Assembly (NCBI RefSeq): GCF_000496075.1
Contig: NZ_AWXZ01000007.1
Location: 160,143 to 224,142, forward strand
From: Lutibaculum baratangense AMV1
GTDB lineage: Bacteria; Pseudomonadota; Alphaproteobacteria; Rhizobiales; Tepidamorphaceae
Reading direction: 5' to 3'
Length of the DNA stretch: 64,000 nucleotides
Below the pieces are notes generated by a model. That model made no database searches and had not been told where the DNA came from. It was given only the letters and a program-made list of their open reading frames with translations. How positions within the stretch are numbered: the first letter of the stretch is position 1; each line of letters starts with the position of its first letter. Positions 1-7,552 of the stretch are shown here, piece by piece. A program made the translations under genes and the position numbers.

Positions 1-2857
1 TCCGCCGCCAGACGACCTCGCCGAGGGCGACATCCTTGAGATGCAGATGGGTCGAGAGGTTCGTGACGCCCCGTAGCGTCTGCAGCTCCAGGCTGCCCTC
101 GAGCCGTCCGTCGAAGACCCGTCCATCCAGGTCGCGCAACGCGATCCTGCCTTCCTCCCCGAGCAGCCGGAGGGAGGCGTCGGATAGCTCGATCTCCTCC
201 CATGTGGCACGGCTGGCGCTGACTTCGAGCGACACGCGCTGCGCGGGAACGGTCAGTGGCGAAAAAGGCTCTCCCCGCCAGGAAGGTCCGTCGACGTCAT
301 GCTCGAGGATGCCTTCCATGCCGGCAGCCTCGGTAAGCAGGCGATCGAGCGCGATCTCGTCCACGACGATCGCGCCATGAACGCCCGGCTGCGCGCCTGT
401 CTCGAACACAAGGGAACCCTGCGCGGATCGCTGCCCCTCATAGGAGAGATCGCTCATCTCGTAGCGGGTGCCTGATCCGGCGACCTGCGCCCTGAGCGTT
501 CCCTGATCGATCAGGACCGAGAGCCATGGCAGCCCGGTGGCTCCTTCGAGCGGCGAAGGGTCCCGGACCTCGAGCGTCAGGGCACCTGCGAGGTTCCTGC
601 TTTCGCCGAAGGGCCAGGCGACCGTTCCGTCGAGCGAGCCCGCGAAGGCGCTCGTCTCCCCGCTCAGGACGAAGCTCAGTCCGCTCCTGATGCTCCCGTG
701 AGCAGACAGCTCGACCGCCCCCTCGCCCGCGACATCTGCCGATCCGAGCCCGAGCTGCGCGAGGAGCGGGCCCGCCTCTTCGCTCCGGGCCGCAGCTTCG
801 AGGCGGATGGTGTTCGATGCGAGCTCCGCGAGGCGCCCCTGCAGCCGCGCGCTCGACGAGATGTCGGTTCCCGCGGCAGTCCCTTCGAAGCGCAGATCGA
901 GGCCGGGCTCACCCTCCCGGGTTCTGGAGGACAGGTCGAGCGTGGCCGTCAGCGGTGAAAGCGCTGTTCCTCGCGCTTCCAGCACGGTGGCCAGGTCTGT
1001 GAGCTCGGCGATACGGGCAGCCTCGGCCGCAAGGGTCAGGTCCTGGGCCGTCAGGCGAACCTGAAGCTGGCCGGTCGGTGTTCCGCCGAGATCGGCGAGC
1101 TCTCCCCCCGCCGAGATCTCGAGCCCGGCGATGTTCCCGATGTCCAGCGCCTCGAGATCCAGGCGGTCGCCCGTCAGAACACCCCGCACCACCACGTCGC
1201 GCGCCGCCACGGTGGCACCGCTCAGCTCGCCGATGTCGAGGTCCAGATGTATGTCCGGCTCCTCCCCGCCGGCCCGGGCGATCCGGGCACGCAGCGTGTC
1301 GGCCAGCCGCTGGAGCGGCAATCCCCGTGTGTCGAACGCGTCGGTGTTCAGCACGATGTCTATCCTGTCGGCTCTCTCCGCCGGTGACGCATAGGCGATG
1401 GAGCCGGTCAGGTGGTTTCGGTCGGTCGTCACCTCCAGCCTGTCGAGGGCGAAGGAGCCGTCCGCGATCCTGACCGAGGCCGACGCCTGCAGGTCGCCCG
1501 TGACCGCGCCGAGACCCGGCAGGAGCGCATCCTCCCTGAAGAGCCACGAGGTGAAGGGGCTCGCATGCGTCGCCGCCAGCCGGACCGCGCCGACGAAGCT
1601 CGGATTGTCGGGATCCGGGTGGAATCGCCCGGAGAGCGCGGCACTCGTGTCCCCCGGGAGCACGGCCTGGGCGCGCCCGATCCGCCATTCCTCGTCCTCG
1701 AAGGCGAGTTGGGCCTCGAGCTGCCGAATGACGTTGCCGCCGACGACCAGCGACCCGACGTCGAGGGAAAGCCGCCCGTCCAACATCATGAAGTGGGGCG
1801 AGACGACACGGCCCAGCGCCCCCAGGGCCTCGAGAGGGGGAACCGGGGCTTCCGGCCCCCCGCCGAGCGCCCGGTCGACATCGATCTGGCGCGACGAAAG
1901 CACCGCTTCGAAGCGGGCTTCCCGCCCCAGCTGCACCTCGGCGGCGCCGCTGAGCGTGATCGGATGATCAGCGTCGCCGACCTCCAGACCCAGCTGCTGA
2001 AGAACAATGGAGCCGGGGCTCGCTTCGGTCCGGGCCTCGAAGCGCCAGCGGCTGGCCGGCTCGTCCTCGTCGGTCGGCCCGCGAGCCTGAGCCTGCGCCT
2101 CTTCTCCGCCCCCTGCGGGTTGAGGCCGGCTCTCGGCTCGCACTAGCCCACGATAGCGCGGACGTTCGTCCAGATAGCCGATGCTGCCGTCCAGGGTCAG
2201 AACGACCGGACTGTCGTCGGGCCGCGCAGTGGCGCCGATCCGCATGGAGCCGTCCGGCTGAAGGCTTCCCAGCGCAACCTCGAGTTCGTACCGCTCGCCT
2301 TCCAGGGAAGCCGCGCCGCGAAACTTGTAGGGACCCGCCAGGCTTGCGGCGGAGCCGGTGAGCTCGATGTCGTCGATCGTGTACGCCGCATCGCGACGCG
2401 CGTCCTCCACCGTCACCCGGCCGCCTATGATCTCGAAGCGATCAAGGGTCACCTGCTGCGGTGCGATGGGGATCGTGGCCGGCTCCGTCTCGATTCCCCA
2501 GGAGACGAATCCCTCCGGGCTGACGCTGAAGCGGAGGTTCGGGCGCTCCAGAGCGGCCTCCCTCAGCTGGAGCTCCCCGCTGAGGAGCGGCATCAGCCCG
2601 CCGCGCAAGGACAAACGTCCGACGCCCTCGCCGCTGTCCTTCCCGCCGATATGGACATCGCTCGCGCGCAGGATCGGTGTCGGCACGAGACGGACGTCGA
2701 TGTCGCCCTCGATCACCACCGGTCGGCCGATAATGTCGCCCGCCTGCTCCTCTATGACGGAGCGATAGCTGTTCCAGTCGATGAACATCGGCACTGCGAA
2801 GGCCGCGCTCAGAAGCGCCGCCACCACGATGCCGATCGAAAGCAGGAACGCGTTCAA
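1..2857 (-). CDS. AsmA-family protein (C-terminus beyond left edge)
   Basis: The frame is open from a TTG at 2857 to the left edge, about 952 residues, with no stop inside the window. It begins with a hydrophobic segment (residues 4-22) followed by a FIDWNSYR-type motif typical of alphaproteobacterial AsmA proteins, then a long region of beta-rich, low-complexity sequence. AsmA proteins are inner-membrane-anchored periplasmic proteins, related to the TamB/YhdP lipid-transfer family, implicated in outer-membrane homeostasis; the role here is inferred from family. The TTG directly abuts the TAG of the upstream dehydrogenase gene (2858-2860), which is in the same frame and so fixes the earliest possible start. 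A GGGAG lies about 9 nt upstream. Its coupling to a dehydrogenase is probably positional only. Confidence 0.8.
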   Translation of the reverse strand, partial: MNAFLLSIGIVVAALLSAAFAVPMFIDWNSYRSVIEEQAGDIIGRPVVIEGDIDVRLVPTPILRASDVHIGGKDSGEGVGRLSLRGGLMPLLSGELQLREAALERPNLRFSVSPEGFVSWGIETEPATIPIAPQQVTLDRFEIIGGRVTVEDARRDAAYTIDDIELTGSAASLAGPYKFRGAASLEGERYELEVALGSLQPDGSMRIGATARPDDSPVVLTLDGSIGYLDERPRYRGLVRAESRPQPAGGGEEAQAQARGPTDEDEPASRWRFEARTEASPGSIVLQQLGLEVGDADHPITLSGAAEVQLGREARFEAVLSSRQIDVDRALGGGPEAPVPPLEALGALGRVVSPHFMMLDGRLSLDVGSLVVGGNVIRQLEAQLAFEDEEWRIGRAQAVLPGDTSAALSGRFHPDPDNPSFVGAVRLAATHASPFTSWLFREDALLPGLGAVTGDLQASASVRIADGSFALDRLEVTTDRNHLTGSIAYASPAERADRIDIVLNTDAFDTRGLPLQRLADTLRARIARAGGEEPDIHLDLDIGELSGATVAARDVVVRGVLTGDRLDLEALDIGNIAGLEISAGGELADLGGTPTGQLQVRLTAQDLTLAAEAARIAELTDLATVLEARGTALSPLTATLDLSSRTREGEPGLDLRFEGTAAGTDISSSARLQGRLAELASNTIRLEAAARSEEAGPLLAQLGLGSADVAGEGAVELSAHGSIRSGLSFVLSGETSAFAGSLDGTVAWPFGESRNLAGALTLEVRDPSPLEGATGLPWLSVLIDQGTLRAQVAGSGTRYEMSDLSYEGQRSAQGSLVFETGAQPGVHGAIVVDEIALDRLLTEAAGMEGILEHDVDGPSWRGEPFSPLTVPAQRVSLEVSASRATWEEIELSDASLRLLGEEGRIALRDLDGRVFDGRLEGSLELQTLRGVTNLSTHLHLKDVALGEVVWRR

Positions 2858-4306
2858 CTAGGTCGGCTCCCGGACCAGGGAACTCTGCTCGTCGGGGGAG
2901 ATGATCTTTCCGGGGTTCATGATGCAGCCCGGATCGATCGCCTGCTTGACCGCACGCATCACGTCGACGGCTTCACCGAGCTCTTTCGCGAGATACTTCG
3001 TCTTGCCGTGGCCGACACCATGCTCTCCGGTGCATGTCCCGCCCATTTCGATCGCGCGGTCGACCAGCCGGCTCATGAATCCACCCGCAGCTTCGACCTC
3101 CGCGGAATCGGTCATGTCGACGAGCAGCGAGACATGGAAGTTGCCGTCTCCGACGTGTCCGACGATCGGCCCCAGGAGATTTGCGCGGTCGAGATCCTCG
3201 CGCGACTTCATGATGCACTCGGCGAGCCGCGAGATCGGCACGCAGACATCCGTCGCGATCGCCTTGGCGCCGGGGCGCAGCGCGACGCAGGCCCAGTAGG
3301 CGTCGTGACGGGCCTGCCAGAGCCGGTTGCGAGCCTCCTGCTCGCGCGCCCACGCGAACTCGCCGCCTCCGAACTCGGCCGCGATCGCACCGAACAGCTC
3401 CGCCTGCTCCCGCACGCCCGCCTCCGAGCCGTGAAACTCGACGAACAGGCTCGGCTTCTCCTGAAGCGTCAGCTTCGAATAGGCGTTCGACGCCCTCACC
3501 TGCAGCTCGTCGAGGAGCTCGATCCGCGCGACCGGAATGCCGGACTGGATCGTCGCCACCACGGCGCTGCAGGCGCCTTCCAGCGTCTCGAACTGGCAGA
3601 CGCCGGCCGAAATCGCCTCGGGGATGCCGTGAAGGCGGAGCGTCAGCTCGGTGATGACGCCGAGCGTGCCCTCGGCCCCGACCATGAGCCGCGTCAGGTC
3701 GTAGCCGGCGGAGCTCTTCCGCGCGCGGGTGCCGGTCCGGATCACGCGACCGTCCGGCATCACCGCCCGCAACGAGAGGACGGCGTCCTTCATCGTGCCG
3801 TAGCGTACGGCGTTCGTGCCCGACGCCCGGGTCGAGGCCATGCCGCCGATACTCGCGTTGGCGCCGGGATCGATGGGGAAGAACAACCCCTGGTCGCGCA
3901 GATACTCGTTCAGCGCCTTCCGCGTCACGCCGGGCTCGACGACGCAGTCCAGATCCTCGGGATGCACCGCCAGGATTCGGTTCATCTGCGACATGTCGAT
4001 CGAGACGCCGCCGAAGGGCGCGTTCACCTGCCCCTCCAGCGAGGTGCCCGTCCCGAACGGGATCACCGGCATGCCGTGCCCGGCACAGATCCGGACGATC
4101 TCCGCGACCTCGTCCTCCGAGCGGGCATAGACGACGGCGTCGGGCGGCATGTTCGCGTGCCACGTCGTCGTATGGCCGTGCTGCTCGCGCACGGCCGCCG
4201 ACGTCGACATACGGTCGCCGAATCGGCTGGCGAGCGCCGACAGCGCAGCGTCGCGCGCGCCCTGATCGGGCGCCAGTCGGCCGGTCACCCTCGCCGCCTC
4301 GTTCAT
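2858..4306 (-). CDS. FAD-binding dehydrogenase, D-lactate/glycolate dehydrogenase type (GlcD/Dld-like)
   Basis: 482 residues, the usual length for the family. The N-terminal half is an FAD_binding_4 (PCMH) domain with the motifs PFGTGTSLEG and PGANASIGGMASTRASGTNA; the C-terminal half is FAD-oxidase_C with HVGDGNFH and GEHGVGHGK. Proteins of this type oxidise 2-hydroxy acids (D-lactate, glycolate, D-2-hydroxyglutarate) and pass electrons to the respiratory chain or cytochrome c. No GlcE or GlcF partner is adjacent, which favours the single-subunit D-lactate dehydrogenase (cytochrome) type over glycolate oxidase, but the substrate cannot be decided from sequence alone. The gene abuts the AsmA-family gene downstream and follows the SH3 gene after a gap with a terminator. 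Confidence 0.85.
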   Translation of the reverse strand: MNEAARVTGRLAPDQGARDAALSALASRFGDRMSTSAAVREQHGHTTTWHANMPPDAVVYARSEDEVAEIVRICAGHGMPVIPFGTGTSLEGQVNAPFGGVSIDMSQMNRILAVHPEDLDCVVEPGVTRKALNEYLRDQGLFFPIDPGANASIGGMASTRASGTNAVRYGTMKDAVLSLRAVMPDGRVIRTGTRARKSSAGYDLTRLMVGAEGTLGVITELTLRLHGIPEAISAGVCQFETLEGACSAVVATIQSGIPVARIELLDELQVRASNAYSKLTLQEKPSLFVEFHGSEAGVREQAELFGAIAAEFGGGEFAWAREQEARNRLWQARHDAYWACVALRPGAKAIATDVCVPISRLAECIMKSREDLDRANLLGPIVGHVGDGNFHVSLLVDMTDSAEVEAAGGFMSRLVDRAIEMGGTCTGEHGVGHGKTKYLAKELGEAVDVMRAVKQAIDPGCIMNPGKIISPDEQSSLVREPT

Positions 4307-4411
4307 GCTGTCCCCAAAAGCCGGAATTGGTAGTGTTCGCCGAACATTATCAGAAACGGCGGAATCACCAAACCAGCACGCCCGGGCATGCAGCAGGCGT
4401 GAAAAGGGACA

Positions 4412-4438
4412 AGGGGCGCGCCCACCGGACGCGCCCCT
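4412..4438 (-). terminator. Hairpin terminator of the SH3 gene
   Basis: A perfect 9-bp inverted repeat (AGGGGCGCG, 9-nt loop, CGCGCCCCT) lies 36 nt downstream of the SH3 gene stop. On the minus strand it is followed by TTGTCCCTTTT, a moderate T-rich tail. Confidence 0.6.
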
Positions 4439-4474
4439 GCCTTCAGTATCGGGTGTGTCAGCCGCCTCGGCCGC

Positions 4475-5086
4475 TCAGCGACCGTCCGGGCGCCAGCGCG
4501 GGAACTCCGTAGAGCGCTCACCACGCAGGTCGCGACGGTCGCCGCGACGGTCGTCGCGCCAGTCACGGCGATCGCTGCGGCGGTCGTCCCGCCAGTCGCG
4601 GCGGTCGCTGCGGCGATCGTCACGCCAGTCACGGCGGTCGGAGCGACGGTGATCCCGCCAGTCCCGACGGTCATCGCGGCGGTCGTAGCGGTCCCAGTGA
4701 CGATGGTAGCGCTCCCGGTCGCGATAGAAGCCATAGTGGCGGTAGTGGCGATCCCAGTAATTGCCGAACGAGAACGTGATGATCGGCGCGCCGATCCGGG
4801 CGGGCACCCGGTCGGTGTAGCGACGTCCGCCCTCGAGATAGGCGAGGTAGTTGGCCGACATCCATCCGCGGGCGCCGCGATAGGTCACGTCGCACCACGT
4901 GTAGCTCTGGAGGCAGCCGTTCACCTCGACGTTCTGGCCACCCCCGATGACGGTCACGACGGGATAGCCGGTGGACGGACCCGCCCGCAGGTTCACGTCG
5001 GCCGTCGCGATCGCGGACGCGGCATGGGCGAGGCCCGGGACGGCCAGGGCCGACACCAGGGCCAGGGCCCCGAGAAAGCGCTTCAT
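4475..5086 (-). CDS. Secreted SH3b-domain protein with Arg/Asp-rich tandem repeats
   Basis: 203 residues. An N-terminal signal peptide (residues 1-22, ending in an AHA-A type site) precedes a bacterial SH3 (SH3b) domain at about 25-85, recognisable by the VNLRAGPSTGYPVV motif and the GARGWMSANYL end. A Tyr/His/Arg-rich stretch and five 11-residue units of the form DRRDWRDDRRS (residues 139-193) follow. SH3b domains in secreted proteins often bind peptidoglycan or protein partners; the charged tail could contact envelope polymers, but this is inference. The start at 5086 is preferred over an ATG 48 nt upstream because AGGAG sits 9 nt before it and the signal peptide begins there. It is divergent from the ClC gene. 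Confidence 0.85.
   Translation of the reverse strand: MKRFLGALALVSALAVPGLAHAASAIATADVNLRAGPSTGYPVVTVIGGGQNVEVNGCLQSYTWCDVTYRGARGWMSANYLAYLEGGRRYTDRVPARIGAPIITFSFGNYWDRHYRHYGFYRDRERYHRHWDRYDRRDDRRDWRDHRRSDRRDWRDDRRSDRRDWRDDRRSDRRDWRDDRRGDRRDLRGERSTEFPRWRPDGR
4508..4672 (-). repeat. 33-bp tandem repeat, about five units, within the SH3 gene
   Basis: Five successive 33-bp units encode the 11-residue repeat with Arg, Asp and Trp at fixed places. The central three units are nearly identical at DNA level (recurring ccagtcgcggcggtcg type strings); the outer two have diverged. All are in frame, so copy number can change without breaking the protein. Confidence 0.85.
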
Positions 5087-5282
5087 GTTGATGCTCCTTG
5101 TCAGCGAGCTTCCGATGCTGCGGAATAAACGCAAGTCGGGCTGAACGGTGCCGGAATTCCCCGTTCATCGCCGGGTCAGAATCGGCAATAGGGCGTCCTG
5201 CGTTTCCTACCGCACGCTGCCGGGCCCCACTTCTGCGACGGCAGGTGACCGGCGCGACCACTGGAACGAAGCGGATCTGCGC

Positions 5283-6638
5283 GTGCTCGAGTTGATCGAC
5301 AGATGGTTCAGGCCGAACCTCGAAGAGTTCCTTTCGACCCGCCAGCCTCTCGTCTGGGCGCTGGCGCTCGCGAGCGGCATAGCGGCCGCGATCGGCGCCG
5401 TGCTGTTTCGCATCGCCATCGGCCTCGTTCAGTGGCCCTGGCTTGGAACGCTGAGCGAGAACGTCGCGGCCGCGGCGAGCCTTCAGCCGTGGTGGGTGAT
5501 ATTCCTGGCGCCGGTCGCGGGCGGTCTCGTCGTCGGGCTGATCCTCCAGCATCTGCTCCCCGGCAATCGCCCCTACTCGGTGCCCGAGGTCATCCGCGCG
5601 AGGCTCGAGGGCAGCGAGCGGCTCGATCTGCGCTCCGGCGTCGGAAGCGCGGTGACGAGCGCGATCTCCCTCGGTTCGGGCGCGAGCGCCGGCCGCGAGG
5701 GGCCGGTCGTTCATCTCGGCGCCTCGATCGCCGCCGCGCTCTGCAGGCGGTTCGATCTCTCGCGCGGCGCCGCGCGCATTCTCTTCGCATGCGGCGTGGC
5801 CAGCGCCGTCTCGGCCTCTTTCAACGCCCCGATCGCCGGCGTTCTCTTCGCGCAGGAGGTGATCCTGAACAGGTTCCGAGGCACGACCTTCGTGCCTCTC
5901 GTGATCGCCTCGACCTCCGGGGCCGTCCTGTCGAGGCTGTGGTTCGGCGACTACGCGGCCTTCGTCGTACCCGAACACCAGATCACGTCGTACCTGGAGT
6001 TCCCGGCCTTCGTCTTGCTGGGCCTCGTCTGCGCGCTCGTCTCGGTCATGTTCCAGTCGACCCTTCTGATTGCCGACCGCGTCGCCCGCGACCTCCCGAT
6101 GCCGCTCTGGCTGCGCCCCGTGACGGGCGGACTCGCGATCGGCGCCATGGGCGTCTTCCTGCCGCAGGTCCTCGGCGTGGGCTACGACACCACGGACGCC
6201 GCCCTGAAGGAGAACCTGCCGCTCGTGCTGCTTCTCCTGCTGATCCCGGCGAAGACCCTCGCGACGGGGATCACGCTCGCCTCGCGCTTCGGCGGCGGCG
6301 TGTTCTCGCCGTCGCTCTATGTCGGCGCGATGACGGGCGGGGCCTTCGGGATGATCGCGGCGATGGCGTTCCCGGAACTCTCCTCCAGCAACGGACTCTA
6401 CGCCATTCTCGGCATGGGCGCGGTCGCCGGCGCGGTCCTCGGCGCCCCCATCTCGACCGCCGTCATGGTGTTCGAGCTGACGGGCGGCTACGCGCTCACG
6501 ATCGCCCTCCTGCTGACGGTCGCGATCTCGAACGGCCTCTCCCTCGCGGTGCTCGGCCGGTCCTTCTTCGAGGCCCAGCTCGCCACCCGCGGCTCGGCGC
6601 AGCCGGACCGGCAGAAGGACCTGTGGAGCTACGACTGA
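5283..6638 (+). CDS. ClC-family chloride channel/transporter
   Basis: 451 residues from GTG 5283. The full set of ClC signature motifs is present: GSGAS, GREGP (gating glutamate), FNAPIAGVLF, GGGVFSP and the late GMGAVAGAVLGAP segment, with 10 or more hydrophobic helices. There is no C-terminal CBS pair, so it is the short bacterial form. The position matching the internal proton glutamate of E. coli ClC-ec1 (Glu203) is valine. The frame stays open upstream to a GTG at 5148, but that 45-codon extension uses AGA, AGG, ACT and TCT codons foreign to the rest of the gene and has no convincing ribosome site, so the later GTG before helix A is chosen; the start remains uncertain. Likely role: chloride or anion conductance across the inner membrane. 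Confidence 0.85.
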   Translation: MLELIDRWFRPNLEEFLSTRQPLVWALALASGIAAAIGAVLFRIAIGLVQWPWLGTLSENVAAAASLQPWWVIFLAPVAGGLVVGLILQHLLPGNRPYSVPEVIRARLEGSERLDLRSGVGSAVTSAISLGSGASAGREGPVVHLGASIAAALCRRFDLSRGAARILFACGVASAVSASFNAPIAGVLFAQEVILNRFRGTTFVPLVIASTSGAVLSRLWFGDYAAFVVPEHQITSYLEFPAFVLLGLVCALVSVMFQSTLLIADRVARDLPMPLWLRPVTGGLAIGAMGVFLPQVLGVGYDTTDAALKENLPLVLLLLLIPAKTLATGITLASRFGGGVFSPSLYVGAMTGGAFGMIAAMAFPELSSSNGLYAILGMGAVAGAVLGAPISTAVMVFELTGGYALTIALLLTVAISNGLSLAVLGRSFFEAQLATRGSAQPDRQKDLWSYD

Positions 6639-6687
6639 ACGCCGCCCCGACCTTTCCCGCGCGGCACAACCCCGCTATTCAGCCTGC

Positions 6688-7455
6688 ATGCTCTCGTACC
6701 AGCACGCCTATCACGCCGGCGGTCTGTCGGACCTGCACAAGCACGCGGCCCTCGCCGCCCTGCTCGACCACCTGACGCGACTGGAGCGGCCGCTTGCGAT
6801 CGCCGAGACGCATGCCGGGCGCGGCCTCTACGACCTGCGGGCGCCCGAGGCTCTGAAGACCAGGGAAGCGTGGCCCGGCTTCGTGCGCCTGTTCTCGCAG
6901 AAGAAACTGCCGACGGAGCATCCCTTCATGCAGGCGGTGGCGGCGGTTCACAAGAGCCACGGCATCCGCACCTACCCGGGCTCCCCCGCCATCATCCGGC
7001 ACTTCATGCGCCCCGAGGACGAGGCCGACCTCTACGAGCTGCATCCGCAGGAATACGAGGCGCTGTCGTCTGAGTTCGCCGGCGGCAATATCAGGTGCCA
7101 CCGCGAAGACGGCTATGACGGCGTCCTCGCCCTCGCCCGCCGCCTCGACGGCCCCGGCCTCGTGATGATCGACCCGAGCTACGAGGTGAAGCGCGAGTAC
7201 GACGACGTCGCGGCCTTCGTGCCGAAGCTCAACGCCCGGTGGCCCGAGGCGACCGTTCTCGTCTGGTACCCGGTGCTGGAGGCGGGGCTCCACAAGGCGA
7301 TGATCGAGCGCCTGGACGATGCCGGCCTGACCGGCGTCTGGCAGCAGGAGAAGCGCTTTCCCGCCGAACAGTCGCCCCGGCTGCGGGGCAGCGGCCTCTA
7401 CGCCGTCAACGTGCCGGACGGCGAGCGGGCGCGCCTCGCCAGGGGCATACTCTGA
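6688..7455 (+). CDS. rlmJ: 23S rRNA (adenine(2030)-N6)-methyltransferase RlmJ
   Basis: 255 residues, slightly shorter than E. coli RlmJ (280). It opens with MLSYQHAYHAGGLSDLHKH, matching the family's SYRHSFHAGNHADVLKH start, then ETHAGRGLYDL for S-adenosylmethionine binding. The catalytic motif IV reads DPSYE at about residues 163-167, where the family has DPPYE or DPPFE. It methylates A2030 of 23S rRNA in E. coli. It is 49 nt downstream of the ClC gene in the same direction and may be co-transcribed with it. Confidence 0.88.
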   Translation: MLSYQHAYHAGGLSDLHKHAALAALLDHLTRLERPLAIAETHAGRGLYDLRAPEALKTREAWPGFVRLFSQKKLPTEHPFMQAVAAVHKSHGIRTYPGSPAIIRHFMRPEDEADLYELHPQEYEALSSEFAGGNIRCHREDGYDGVLALARRLDGPGLVMIDPSYEVKREYDDVAAFVPKLNARWPEATVLVWYPVLEAGLHKAMIERLDDAGLTGVWQQEKRFPAEQSPRLRGSGLYAVNVPDGERARLARGIL

Positions 7456-7552
7456 TCGCCGCCTGTGGCCGGGCCTGATCCTGCCCCATATAGAAGCTAC
7501 ACTCTCGCAGGATCGAATCACGACCGCCAGAAGGGACGCGCTCCGCCCGACC

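Noticed and set aside
4508..4672. Regular repeats that could be mistaken for a CRISPR array
   Set aside because: Units are contiguous 33-bp in-frame coding repeats without unique spacers.
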